Shown: piece after piece, positions 15,873 to 24,268 of the stretch
How the letters are laid out: every line of letters begins with the position of its first letter
Position numbering within the stretch: the stretch's first letter is position 1
NCBI GenBank assembly: GCA_034435015.1
Contig: DAOTYH010000102.1
Span: forward strand, 1 to 38,199
Direction: 5' to 3'
Length of the DNA stretch: 38,199 nt
Source of the DNA: DAOTYH01 sp034435015
GTDB taxonomy: Bacteria; Chloroflexota; Anaerolineae; Aggregatilineales; UBA3940
Made by a program: the position numbers and the translations under genes
The notes under the pieces: model-generated
Database searches by the model: none
Seen by the model: only the letters and a program-made list of their open reading frames with translations
Told to the model about the DNA's origin: nothing

Positions 15873-15900
15873 AGTGTACAGCGTCTCAGGCAGGATGCAA
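15873..15900 (-). promoter_or_regulatory. Putative promoter of folB-folK
   Basis: On the minus strand TTGCAT (15895-15900) and TACACT (15873-15878) are spaced by 16 bases, about 49 bases before the folB ATG. Confidence 0.5.
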
Positions 15901-15937
15901 CAGGACGGAACGAGGGCCGGGCAGGTGCAGACCGGAG

Positions 15938-16705
15938 TCAGTGCCAGGCCGGCCCCAGCAGACTCTCCCCGCTGTCGAGGGGGATCACCGCGCCGGTCAG
16001 CGAGTCGGAGCGGGCCATGAAGACGACCGCCTGCCCTGCCTCCTCAGGACTGCCGGTGCGCTGAAGCGGAAGGCTTTCGGCGATGCACTGCCAGTTCTCT
16101 TGGTGCGGGTCAGCGCCTTGGGTGGGCAGGGTCGGGCCAAGCACCAGCGCGTTCACCCGAATAGCAGGGGCCAGCTCGCGGGCTGTCTCACGGGTCAGGT
16201 GGATCAGCCCCGCCTTGCTGACGCCGTGATGGGCAAAGCCGCGCCATGCATACAGGCCGCTCAGGTCGGCGATGTTGACGATCAACGCCGGCTCGGTCGG
16301 CGGGCGGGGGGAGGCACGCATCAGCCGTGCGGCATGCTGGGTACACAGAAAGGGTGCCCGCAGATTGACCGCCATGACGCGATCCCATTGCTCGGCGGTG
16401 ATGGACTCAAAGGGGGCACGTTCAAAGCTGGCCGCGCTGTTGACCAGCACATCCAGCCGCCCGAAGCGCTCCTCAACCGCCGCAAACAGCCGCTCGATGT
16501 GGGCCGGCTCAGCGAGGTCGGCTTGAAAAGAGGCCGCCTGCACCCCCCATGCCTCGATCTCTGCCGTCGTCCGCGCCGCCTCTGACGCTGAGCGCCCATA
16601 GTGGACGGCTGTATGGGCGCCTTCGCGGGCCAGGGCCAGCGCGATCCCCTTCCCTACCCGATGTGCTCCGCCGGTCACAAGGGCTACTCGGCCTTTCAGC
16701 TCCAT
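15938..16705 (-). CDS. Short-chain dehydrogenase, pteridine-reductase-like, in folate cluster
   Basis: A 255-aa NAD(P)-dependent SDR. The N-terminal motif TGGAHRVGKGIALALA fits the TGxxxRxG of pteridine reductase and FolM, and VLVNSAASF is the NxxxS-type strand. Its place between folE and folB suggests reduction of a pterin such as dihydromonapterin or dihydrofolate, but this is inference. The catalytic YxxxK position reads AHHGVSKAG: K164 is present but residue 160 is His instead of Tyr, so activity may be altered. GGAGGTG lies five bases ahead of the ATG. It is separated from folE by a terminator and has its own TACAAT element. Confidence 0.82.
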   Translation of the reverse strand: MELKGRVALVTGGAHRVGKGIALALAREGAHTAVHYGRSASEAARTTAEIEAWGVQAASFQADLAEPAHIERLFAAVEERFGRLDVLVNSAASFERAPFESITAEQWDRVMAVNLRAPFLCTQHAARLMRASPRPPTEPALIVNIADLSGLYAWRGFAHHGVSKAGLIHLTRETARELAPAIRVNALVLGPTLPTQGADPHQENWQCIAESLPLQRTGSPEEAGQAVVFMARSDSLTGAVIPLDSGESLLGPAWH

Positions 16706-16725
16706 GTGCCACCTCCTGCGGTGAT

Positions 16726-16731
16726 ATTGTA
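16726..16731 (-). promoter_or_regulatory. Putative -10 element (TACAAT) for the folate-cluster SDR
   Basis: The minus strand reads GGTTACAATATCA about 21 bases before the SDR start, so the 5' leader would be barely longer than the ribosome site. The surrounding TTGAACGAGG matches the region ahead of the RNHCP gene. Confidence 0.4.
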
Positions 16732-16759
16732 ACCTCGTTCAAGGCCGCCGGCAGGCAAT

Positions 16760-16832
16760 AAAGAAAAGTTCCGGCCCCCTTGAGCCAAGGGAAAGCACGC
16801 CCTCTCCGTTGGCTCAGGGGCAGGCCGGAACT
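16760..16832 (-). terminator. Large hairpin terminator after folE
   Basis: AGTTCCGGCC plus CTTGAGCCAA-like arm (16767-16788) pairs with TTGGCTCAGGGG plus GGCCGGAACT (16809-16832) in a stem of about 20 bases with a small bulge. On the minus strand it is followed by a T-rich run (TTTTCTTTATT). It separates folE from the SDR. Confidence 0.8.
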
Positions 16833-16853
16833 GCCCGCCATTTGACGGCAAGC

Positions 16854-17507
16854 TTATTTTCCGATCATCCGGTAGAACTCTTCCCGCAGGTCGCGGTTGG
16901 TGCGGAACTCGCCGCGCTTGGCGGTGGTGACCATGTTCACCCCATGCTTCTTGACACCGCGCAGGGCCGCACAGCTATGCTGTCCCTCGACGACCACCAT
17001 CACCCCGACCGGGTCAAGGGCCTCAACCAGCGCATCGGCGATCTCGTTGGTCATGCGCTCCTGCACCTGCAAACGGTGGGCGAACATGTCCACAATGCGC
17101 GGGATTTTGCTCAGGCCGACTACCTTGTGGCGGGGGATGTAGGCCACGTGCACCTTGCCGACAAAGGGGAGCATGTGATGTTCGCACATGGAGTTGTATT
17201 CGATGTTGCTGACGACTACCATCTCGCCTTCGCCGTATTCAACCTCGAACATAGCGCCGTTCAGGATAGTCTCAAGGTCCTGCGTGTAGCCGCGTAACAG
17301 CTCGCCGTACATGCGGGCGACACGCGCCGGCGTGCGGATCAAGCCGTCGCGCTCCGGGTCCTCGCCAACGCTGAGCAGGATGGTACGCACGGCGTCTTCG
17401 ATGGCAGTGCGGGGGTCAATCAAGGTGAAGTCAGGGTGCTCAACGGCTGTCTCAGTCTGGGGACGGTGTCCGTTGCCATTCGAATGTTCGGTGACGGTGA
17501 TGCTCAT
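16854..17507 (-). CDS. folE: GTP cyclohydrolase I (FolE, type IA)
   Basis: This enzyme converts GTP to 7,8-dihydroneopterin triphosphate, the entry step of folate synthesis. The zinc ligands are seen in NSMCEHHMLPFVGKVHVAYIP (Cys and His) and in QHSCAALRGVKKHG (second Cys). Other motifs are GEDPERDGLIRTPARVARMY and the QVQERMTNEIADAL helix. The protein is about 217 aa. The ATG at 17507 was chosen because GAGG lies seven bases ahead. A near-perfect sigma-70 promoter lies upstream. The 30-residue N-terminal tail is polar and probably disordered. Confidence 0.95.
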   Translation of the reverse strand: MSITVTEHSNGNGHRPQTETAVEHPDFTLIDPRTAIEDAVRTILLSVGEDPERDGLIRTPARVARMYGELLRGYTQDLETILNGAMFEVEYGEGEMVVVSNIEYNSMCEHHMLPFVGKVHVAYIPRHKVVGLSKIPRIVDMFAHRLQVQERMTNEIADALVEALDPVGVMVVVEGQHSCAALRGVKKHGVNMVTTAKRGEFRTNRDLREEFYRMIGK

Positions 17508-17557
17508 GGTATGCCTCATTCCTGTATCTTTGTACATGTTTTGTATAACCAGTGTAT

Positions 17558-17586
17558 ATTATAGAGCTTTTGCTGATATTTATCAA
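17558..17586 (-). promoter_or_regulatory. Strong sigma-70 promoter of folE
   Basis: On the minus strand TTGATA (17581-17586) and TATAAT (17558-17563) are separated by exactly 17 bases. It lies in a markedly AT-rich 147-bp region shared with the divergent glycosyltransferase gene, about 50 bases from the folE ATG. Confidence 0.75.
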
Positions 17587-17684
17587 CTATTTAGATGCTT
17601 ATTATATAGATTGGTTCTGCCAGCCAGAACTTACCTCCTTCCCTGCCGCTTGTGTTTCAGCCGACCCTGCGCTAAAGTCTCCTC

Positions 17685-19076
17685 ATGCGTATTGTGATGT
17701 TCTCGATCAACCCGCTCTTCCCGCGCCATGTGATGGGAGGTGCGCCCAAGCATCTCCAGAACATCGCCCTGCATCTGGGTCGTCTGGGGCATGAGGTCAC
17801 CGTGCTGTGCACCCGCCCCCGCCACGGGGACGAAGCGCCTTTTGAGTGGGGCGCTGGTGTGCGCGTCCTGCCTGTCTTGCGCTTCAAACAGCCCTTCCCT
17901 CAACCGTATGAAGTCCCCGCTTACGACCTCGCCGCCGCTATACAGGACGTAGCCGACCATCTGGCGCAGGCCGACCGTTTCTACATGCACGACGGCGAGT
18001 TTCTGTTCCCGTATGTGTATCAGCACATCCCGACAGTTGTCTCCCTGCGTGACAACGTCTATCCGGAGACGATCCTCGGCGGCTTCCTGTTTCAGGGCGA
18101 TGCGCTGATCCTGATCTCGGAGTATTCGCGGCAGTACTACCTGCACACTGCCGGACGTTTCCTGCCCGGCCTGTCGGAGCGGATGCATGTCATTTACAAC
18201 GGCCTCGACTGGGAGCGCTTCAAACCTACCCCGCCTGCCCGCATCCTTGACCTGATTCCGGTTGACCCCGCCGCCCAAGCGATCATCCTGCACCCGCACC
18301 GCCCGGAAGAGAGCAAGGGCATCCGCCAAACTATCGCCGTGGTGGATTTGCTGGTTCACCGCTACAACATGCGCCATGTCAGGGCGCTTGTCCCCCGCTG
18401 GGTCGGCGCAGAGCTGGAGACTTTCTACGGGGAGGTCCAGCAGGAGATCGCCCGGCGCGGCCTGGCTGACCATTTCATCTTTCATGACTGGGTCCCGCAG
18501 GAGCTGATGCCTGAATACTACAGCTTGGGGCGGGTCATGCTGTCGCTGGGCAGTTTTCCGGAGGCGTTCGGCAATGCCGTATATGAGTCGCTGGGGTGCG
18601 GAACGCCCGTCGTGGTGGCGCGTGTCTCGACCCATCGCGAGATTTTGCCGGAGGAGCTGGTAGATAAAGTGGATTACGGCGATGTCGAAACAGCCGCCGC
18701 CCTGACTGCCGACATCATCGCCAGCGGGCGGCGCACCGCCCCCCAGACGCTGGATTATCTGCACACCCGCTATTCGATCCGCGCCCAACTGGAAGGCTAT
18801 GCTCAGGTCATCCTGAATGCCAGCCGCCGAGAGCCGCTGGTGTACCGGCACACGCCGCTTGACGGGCAGACCCGTTTCGTGCTGGCGCCGTGGTGTTACC
18901 CCTCGGGGCGGGGCATCTACCATGACTTCCGGGCAGATTATCTTGCCGACCGCGCCCTGCTGGAGCTGTTGCGGGTTTGCCCGCCGGGGTTCACGCTGGC
19001 AGAGGCGGAAGCACACGGTGTGCCGCGCGACAGCGTGATGGAGTGGTACCGCGACGGGTATGTGGTGCCGCTCTAA
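17685..19076 (+). CDS. Family 4 glycosyltransferase with extra C-terminal domain
   Basis: A 463-aa GT-B glycosyltransferase. The N-terminus MRIVMFSINPLFPRHVMGGA and APKHLQNIALHLGRLGHEVTVL form the acceptor domain; ILHPHRPEESKGI is the start of the donor half. The E-x7-E motif is EAFGNAVYESLGCGTPVVV. About 75 residues after the GT-B fold (from YRHTPLDGQTRFVLAPWCYP) form a separate compact part ending in LLELLRVCPPGFTLAEAEAH and SVMEWYRDGYVVPL. That part resembles a winged-helix module. The substrate is unknown. It is divergent from folE and followed by an S41 lipoprotein gene. Confidence 0.85.
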   Translation: MRIVMFSINPLFPRHVMGGAPKHLQNIALHLGRLGHEVTVLCTRPRHGDEAPFEWGAGVRVLPVLRFKQPFPQPYEVPAYDLAAAIQDVADHLAQADRFYMHDGEFLFPYVYQHIPTVVSLRDNVYPETILGGFLFQGDALILISEYSRQYYLHTAGRFLPGLSERMHVIYNGLDWERFKPTPPARILDLIPVDPAAQAIILHPHRPEESKGIRQTIAVVDLLVHRYNMRHVRALVPRWVGAELETFYGEVQQEIARRGLADHFIFHDWVPQELMPEYYSLGRVMLSLGSFPEAFGNAVYESLGCGTPVVVARVSTHREILPEELVDKVDYGDVETAAALTADIIASGRRTAPQTLDYLHTRYSIRAQLEGYAQVILNASRREPLVYRHTPLDGQTRFVLAPWCYPSGRGIYHDFRADYLADRALLELLRVCPPGFTLAEAEAHGVPRDSVMEWYRDGYVVPL

Positions 19077-19131
19077 GAGCTGGTTGCTTGTTTCGTTCGG
19101 TTATATCCAATAGTAGAGGAGGAGGAACAAT

Positions 19132-21630
19132 ATGAGACGAAGGCATATCTGGCTGGCTTCGCTGAGCCTGCTCGTGCTGGCGCTGGCACTGACGGCCTGC
19201 GGCACGGCTACCCCTGCCGTCACCGAAGCGCCGACTGAGCAGGCCGCCGAAGCGCCGACTGAGCAGGCCGCCACCATGGCAGGGCCGGTTCAGATCAGCG
19301 GCGAGATTCAAGTCAGCAATGCGCTGATCATTGATGTCTACTTCGTGGAGCGGTTTGTGATGCTCGAAGACCTGACCGGCTTCATCAACCGCGACTACGA
19401 GTACGAACAGCCGCTGGAGGCCCAGATTCTGGGGCCGGTCATGGTGGACGAGGAAGGCAAGTTTACCTATGTGCTCAACCTGCCTGCCATGCCGGTCAGC
19501 CCCAGCAACGATGTGGACAATGACAGCTTGGCTGAGACCGGTATACAGGTCTGGCAGGTCGTCATGAATGCCAACTACATTGATGACCCCTTCCTTGGCG
19601 ACAATGAGACGGGCGGCTGGCAGGCCAACTACACCTCAGCCCGCATTGATGCCGAGAACAAGAACGAGATCATCGGCGGCAAAATCCTGATCTGGGCGCC
19701 TGACAACAATCAGGAGTTCCCCACCGGCTTTGGCGAGGACGGCCTGCTGTTCACCGAGGATGACCCGGTCGGGCCGGTGCCGGCAGGCTACTCGGTGATC
19801 GATCTGGATGCCACCCCGTTCAAGATCATCCGTGATCTGAACCCGGATGTCTATCTGTATGAGGGTGATATTGCCGTCAACGACTTCAGCGATATGACGT
19901 GGACAGAGGCCTTTGATGCGCTGTTCAACAAGGCATCGGTTGAGTACCCCTTCACGGAGTTGAAGGGCATTGACTGGCAGGCCCTCTACGATGAGTTCGC
20001 GCCGCGTATTGCCGAGGCGGAGGCGGCCAACGACGCGCAGGCTTACTATCTGGCCCTGCGTGATTTCTCATGGTCAATCCCGGACGGCCATGTCGGGCTG
20101 GTGGGTGATGACTTCGGCCTGTTCGATCAGGAAACCGCGGGCGGCTACGGCTTCGCCATCATCGGTCTGGACGATGGACGGATCATCGTCCATATTCTGG
20201 TGGACGGCGGGCCTGCGGCTGAGGCGGGCATTCAGCTTGGCGCGGAGATTCTGGAGTGGAACGGCCAGCCGATTGCCTCTGCGCTGGCAGAGGTCGTCCC
20301 GTGGTCCTCGCCCTTCTCCTCTGAGGAAGTCAAGCGTCTTCAGCAGTACCGCTATCTGTTGCGTGCCCCGCTCGGCACGGAAGCCGTTGTGACCTACCAG
20401 AATCCCGGTGCGGCCGCGCCCGCTGCCGCCACCCTGACGGCAGTGAGCGAACGGGAGAGCTTCACCCGTACCAGCTTCTACTACAACTTTGACGCGGTCG
20501 GCCTGCCGGTGCAGTATGAAATCCTGCCCAGCGGTTACGGCTATGTCAAGATCACCACGCTGGCCGACGACCTGAACCTGATCATCCGCATCTGGGAGCG
20601 GGCAGTGCAGGTCTTCATTGATAACCAAGTGCCGGGCATCATCATAGACCTGCGCCAGAACTCCGGCGGCAGTCCCATCGGCACGGCCATTGCCAGTTAC
20701 TTCGTTCAGGAACGGATAGACGTAAGCCGCAGTTACTACTACAGCGAGGTGACCGGCCAGTTTGAGACGTTCGGGCCGCCTGACTACATTGAGCCGGACG
20801 ATGAGCTGTATTACGACGGCAATCTGGCGGTGCTGGTCGGCCCGGCCTGCGCCAGTGCCTGCGAGGATGTGGCTTATGTGCTGAGCCTGCTCCCGCAGAC
20901 GCGCGTGTTTGGCTTTTACGGCACGAACTCGATCTTTGGCGAGGTAGCCCGCGGTCAGTACGAACTGCCGGGTGACTACAGCTTCCAGATTCCAACTGGG
21001 TACTCGACCGATATGGAAGGCAATATCATCATCGAGGACGCGGGCGTCCAGCCGGATGTGCGCGTCCCGCTGACTGAGGAAACGGTGTTTGCTCAGTACC
21101 GCGATGGGCAGGATGTGGTACTGGACTTCGCTCAAGAAGTGCTGGATCAGCCGCTTGGCGCGGGCATCACACCCTCCGGGCCGCCGACGGTCCGCTCGGT
21201 GAGCGACTCGCAGGATGCCCTCCAAGCGGGGGCCTCGGCTTTGGAGGACCTGGCTCAGGAGAGCTACGACGAGACCTCGCAGGCCGGGCAGACTTATCTC
21301 TACACTGTGCCGCTCAGCACTTCGCGCGATCTGCTGTGGATTTACGGCTGGTGCACCGCTGATCAGGCCAGCTTCACCGACAACTGGTCCAAGATTCGAC
21401 TCGCGTTCACTCTGGACGGGCAGGAAGTTCCGCTCGACAGCTTCGCTAAGTTTGAAGGCTCTCTACAGGGCCAGCAGTGCCGGTTCTACTATGTCCTGCT
21501 GAGCGGCTGGCCGGTCGGCGAGCATGTCCTGACGACGCAGGTGACGTTCACCGCGCCGCTCAACGACGGCTTCGCCGACTATCCGGCTGGCACGCACATC
21601 TACGAATATCATGTATACGTAGCGCGGTAG
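19132..21630 (+). CDS. Lipoprotein with PDZ and S41 (C-terminal processing) peptidase domains
   Basis: An 832-aa surface lipoprotein. The signal peptide ends in the lipobox LTAC with lipidated C23, followed by an Ala/Pro/Thr/Glu linker. The N-terminal region of about 230 residues is unassigned. A PDZ-like domain lies near 340-380 (GPAAEAGIQLGAEILEWNG). The S41 domain has GYGYVKITTLADDLN, the strand IIIDLRQNSGGSPIGTAIA and the Ser site ACASACEDVAYVL, where Ser is in the position of TxS...E. A C-terminal beta domain of about 150 residues follows. AGAGGAGGAGG precedes the ATG. The target protein is unknown. A strong terminator follows, so it is a single-gene unit. Confidence 0.85.
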   Translation: MRRRHIWLASLSLLVLALALTACGTATPAVTEAPTEQAAEAPTEQAATMAGPVQISGEIQVSNALIIDVYFVERFVMLEDLTGFINRDYEYEQPLEAQILGPVMVDEEGKFTYVLNLPAMPVSPSNDVDNDSLAETGIQVWQVVMNANYIDDPFLGDNETGGWQANYTSARIDAENKNEIIGGKILIWAPDNNQEFPTGFGEDGLLFTEDDPVGPVPAGYSVIDLDATPFKIIRDLNPDVYLYEGDIAVNDFSDMTWTEAFDALFNKASVEYPFTELKGIDWQALYDEFAPRIAEAEAANDAQAYYLALRDFSWSIPDGHVGLVGDDFGLFDQETAGGYGFAIIGLDDGRIIVHILVDGGPAAEAGIQLGAEILEWNGQPIASALAEVVPWSSPFSSEEVKRLQQYRYLLRAPLGTEAVVTYQNPGAAAPAAATLTAVSERESFTRTSFYYNFDAVGLPVQYEILPSGYGYVKITTLADDLNLIIRIWERAVQVFIDNQVPGIIIDLRQNSGGSPIGTAIASYFVQERIDVSRSYYYSEVTGQFETFGPPDYIEPDDELYYDGNLAVLVGPACASACEDVAYVLSLLPQTRVFGFYGTNSIFGEVARGQYELPGDYSFQIPTGYSTDMEGNIIIEDAGVQPDVRVPLTEETVFAQYRDGQDVVLDFAQEVLDQPLGAGITPSGPPTVRSVSDSQDALQAGASALEDLAQESYDETSQAGQTYLYTVPLSTSRDLLWIYGWCTADQASFTDNWSKIRLAFTLDGQEVPLDSFAKFEGSLQGQQCRFYYVLLSGWPVGEHVLTTQVTFTAPLNDGFADYPAGTHIYEYHVYVAR
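19225..19272 (+). repeat. Exact 24-bp tandem duplication in the lipoprotein linker
   Basis: A 24-base unit occurs twice in direct succession (19225-19248 and 19249-19272), coding for EAPTEQAA twice, immediately after the lipobox of the S41 lipoprotein. The copies are identical, which indicates a recent duplication or a length-variable linker. Confidence 0.85.
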
Positions 21631-21667
21631 TCTGCATACGCCCTGCCCAGAGAGAGCATCTCTCTTG

Positions 21668-21702
21668 CTCCCCCGTTGTACCGACAGCGGGGGAGTTTTT
21701 TT
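21668..21702 (+). terminator. Rho-independent terminator after the S41 lipoprotein
   Basis: CTCCCCCGTTGT (21668-21679) pairs with ACAGCGGGGGAG (21684-21695), with one G-T pair and a four-base loop, followed by seven T. Confidence 0.92.
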
Positions 21703-21716
21703 GCAGGGACTGCAGT

Positions 21717-21744
21717 TTTACATGGGGGCAAACCGAAGTATCAT
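21717..21744 (+). promoter_or_regulatory. Putative promoter of the TM0106-like nuclease gene
   Basis: TTTACA (21717-21722) and TATCAT (21739-21744) are spaced by 16 bases and lie between the upstream terminator and the gene starting at 21815. Confidence 0.45.
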
Positions 21745-21814
21745 CAGGGGAGGGAGCATACCCTGGTCTTCAGAAGGAAGTGTGCTGGAAGCCCTTACCT
21801 GAGAGGAGGATGCC

Positions 21815-23242
21815 TTGCCCCTTCTCCAAGCTGTTGATCTGAGCGCCCTGCTGGACTGTGATCGTCTGGTGTTTCTCAACCATCACGGCGACCCGGCCCG
21901 CCGCGCCGCGCCGTCAGCCTATCAGAGGCGGCTGATCGAACAGGGCAGGCAGTTTGAGCAGGAAGTAGTTGGCCGCTTCGAGGCGATCCGCCCGCACTAC
22001 CCGTATGGCCGGCTCGAAGAGGGCTTCCGTTTGACGCTCGGCCTGATGCGCCGGGGGGTCAAGGCCATTTATCAGGGTGTTCTGCTGGACGGTGATCTTG
22101 CCGGCATCCCCGACCTGCTGGAGCGCGTCGAGGGGGAGTCGCGGCTGGGTCACTACTCCTACAGGCCGGCAGACATCAAGCTGGCGGCTGTGGCGACCGA
22201 CGGCCACCGCCTTCAGGTGATGGCCTATATGGCCCTGCTGGAGGCCGTTCAGGGGGTGCGCCCGGAAGGCAAACTGCTGTTGCGCCTGCCCCCTGATCAG
22301 CGCGGCAGTGGGGGGCTGTTCCGTGAGGAGGCCGTTCAGTGGGACGGCGCGGCTTTTGCGGCGCGGCTGGCCGAAGTGCGTGCGCTGGCAGGCGGCAAAG
22401 AGCCGCGCCCCTTTTTCTCTAGCGTCTGCCGGGAGTGTGCATGGCGCGAGGTGTGTATCCCTATGATCGAGCAGTCGCAGGATGCCTCGCTCATTCCGGG
22501 CCTGCGGCGTGACGTATGGCATGCTCTGCACGAGCGCGGGCTTGGGACGCTGTCTGCGGTGGCCGCCTCTGCGCCTGAGGGGCTGATCGCCATCCGCGGG
22601 GTGGGCGGGAAGACCGCCCCGTATCTCGTCCGGCAGGCGCAGGCGCTGGTCAGCGGCCAGTCCGTCCTGACCGGCGCGGCGGTCAGACTGCCCCGCTCCG
22701 ACCCGGAGGTCTTCTTCGATGTGGAGAGCCTGCCCTCTGAGGGGCTGTTCTACCTGCTGGGGACGCTGATCGTCCGATCCGGGCAGGCCGTCTATGAGGC
22801 GGACATGGCCTCCGGCCTGTCGGATGAGCAACGCATATGGGAGTCGTTCCTCCAAAGGATGGACGCCCTGAGCGGCGCGGTCATTTACCATTACGGCACT
22901 TATGAACGGGCCGCCCTCAAGACGTTGGCTGGCCGTTACGGCGGGGCGGAGCAGGCCGGGCGCCTGCTGGAGCGCATGGTTGACCTAGAAAGGACGCTCA
23001 AGGACAGCGTCGTGCTCCCCCTGCGCAGTTACTCGCTCAAGGAAGTCGCGCCATGGCTGGGCTTCCGCTGGACGGGGGAGACTCAGACCGGCGGCGGCTC
23101 GATTGAGGAATACCTGAGCTGGCTGGAAGACGGGCAGGCTGAGCATCTGCAACACATCCTGAGGTACAATGAAGAAGATTGTCGTGCCGCGCTGGCCGTG
23201 CGCGACTGGCTGATCTCAGCGGCTGCGCCGCCAGCCGGATGA
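21815..23242 (+). CDS. TM0106-family RecB-like nuclease with RNase H-like domain
   Basis: A 475-aa protein that matches the TM0106-type RecB-like nucleases. The N-terminal half is a PD-(D/E)xK-like part with the catalytic-like strand YRPADIKLAAVA and the metal-cluster cysteines CRECAWREVC. A helix-hairpin-helix follows near 265-285 (LIAIRGVGGKTAPYLVRQAQ). The C-terminal half is a YprB-type RNase H-like exonuclease with acidic residues in VFFDVESLP, IYHYGTYERAALK, SLKEVAPWLGF and YNEEDCRAAL. The start is a TTG just after GAGAGGAGGA; the ATG five bases earlier is in another frame and ends quickly. The role is probably in DNA or RNA processing and is not known in detail. Confidence 0.85.
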   Translation: MPLLQAVDLSALLDCDRLVFLNHHGDPARRAAPSAYQRRLIEQGRQFEQEVVGRFEAIRPHYPYGRLEEGFRLTLGLMRRGVKAIYQGVLLDGDLAGIPDLLERVEGESRLGHYSYRPADIKLAAVATDGHRLQVMAYMALLEAVQGVRPEGKLLLRLPPDQRGSGGLFREEAVQWDGAAFAARLAEVRALAGGKEPRPFFSSVCRECAWREVCIPMIEQSQDASLIPGLRRDVWHALHERGLGTLSAVAASAPEGLIAIRGVGGKTAPYLVRQAQALVSGQSVLTGAAVRLPRSDPEVFFDVESLPSEGLFYLLGTLIVRSGQAVYEADMASGLSDEQRIWESFLQRMDALSGAVIYHYGTYERAALKTLAGRYGGAEQAGRLLERMVDLERTLKDSVVLPLRSYSLKEVAPWLGFRWTGETQTGGGSIEEYLSWLEDGQAEHLQHILRYNEEDCRAALAVRDWLISAAAPPAG

Positions 23243-23282
23243 CCCGTCCGCCGGAAGGTTGAGTCTGACGAGAGGTTCAAGA

Positions 23283-24170
23283 ATGCGACGCTATTTTGGG
23301 CTGGTTGTGCTGGGTGTATGGACCCTGTTCTTGCTGGCGGCTTGTGCCCCTCAGCCGCCGCGTATTGTGTTTGCCTCTAACAGCGAGGGGGATTTCGCCA
23401 TCTACTCCATGAACCCTGATGGGAGTGATGTCGTCCGCATCTCGGACGGCGGGACAGACGGCTACCCTGATCTTTCGCCCAACGGACGGCAGGTGGTCTT
23501 CACGTCCTACCGCGATGGGAACGGCGAGCTGTATATCGTGGACATTAACGGTCAGAACCTCACCCGCCTGACCGACGACCCCGCTGAGGACGTTGAGCCG
23601 GTCTGGTCGCCGGATGGCCGGCGGATCGCCTTCACCTCCGACCGGGACGGCGGGGATGATGACATCTACATTATCAACGTGGACGGCTCTAACCTGATCC
23701 GTTTGACGGATGACCCTGCCGATGACTTCCAGCCGGCCTGGTCGCCGGACGGGCGGCAGATCATCTTCGCCTCTGACCGCGACGGCAATGACGAACTGTA
23801 CCTGATCAACGCAGACGGCAGTCAGCTTACCCGCCTGACCAACACCCCCTACCGCGAGGTCTCGCCGGCCTGGTCGCCCGACAGCACGCAGATCGCCTTT
23901 GTATCGGACAGGAATTACAACGACCATATCTACGTCCAGAGCATCGAGGCCCTGCTCAGCGGAGCGGGTGATGAACCCCGCCTTGTCAGCGGGGATGCGC
24001 CGGGCACCAACCTGATGCCGGGCTGGTCACCGGACGGCGAGTTGATCGTGTTCCAGTCCGGGCTGGGCGGAGACCGGTGGGAAATCTGCGTTGTCCATGC
24101 TGACGGATCAGAGTTGGTGGCCATCACCAATAACTACGCCCGTAACGTGCATCCGGCTTGGTCGCACTAA
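23283..24170 (+). CDS. TolB-like beta-propeller lipoprotein
   Basis: A 295-aa lipoprotein. The signal peptide ends with LLAAC (lipidated C21). The remainder is made of about six PD40/WD40-like blades, each with the pattern SPDGRxIxFxSDRDG: for example VWSPDGRRIAFTSDRDGG, AWSPDGRQIIFASDRDGN and AWSPDSTQIAFVSDRN. Such propellers scaffold protein contacts at the surface. The start was chosen at the ATG that begins the signal peptide, with GAGAGG ahead. A TACAAT string lies 120 bases upstream, inside the nuclease gene. The gene follows the nuclease by 40 bases. Confidence 0.88.
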   Translation: MRRYFGLVVLGVWTLFLLAACAPQPPRIVFASNSEGDFAIYSMNPDGSDVVRISDGGTDGYPDLSPNGRQVVFTSYRDGNGELYIVDINGQNLTRLTDDPAEDVEPVWSPDGRRIAFTSDRDGGDDDIYIINVDGSNLIRLTDDPADDFQPAWSPDGRQIIFASDRDGNDELYLINADGSQLTRLTNTPYREVSPAWSPDSTQIAFVSDRNYNDHIYVQSIEALLSGAGDEPRLVSGDAPGTNLMPGWSPDGELIVFQSGLGGDRWEICVVHADGSELVAITNNYARNVHPAWSH

Positions 24171-24184
24171 ACGACAGCCGTTCA

Positions 24185-24214
24185 GGGCACGGCTTTGGGC
24201 AGGCCGTGCCCTTT
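24185..24214 (+). terminator. Hairpin terminator after the propeller lipoprotein
   Basis: GGGCACGGC (24185-24193) pairs perfectly with GCCGTGCCC (24203-24211) around a nine-base loop, followed by a short T-run. Confidence 0.65.
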
Positions 24215-24268
24215 CATCTCTCCTAAAAACTTGATCCTTTCCTTTCACGGTCTCAGCAGGAGGCACTG

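Noticed and set aside
17631..19016. Long open frame (461 codons) on the minus strand opposite the GT4 gene
   Set aside because: It lies wholly opposite a gene with clear GT-B motifs, has low-complexity Gln/Arg/His composition and no recognisable domain. It is an artefact of GC-rich codon use.
20074..21225. Minus-strand open frame opposite the S41 lipoprotein gene
   Set aside because: It is the shadow of a gene with signal peptide and S41 motifs and has no domain of its own.
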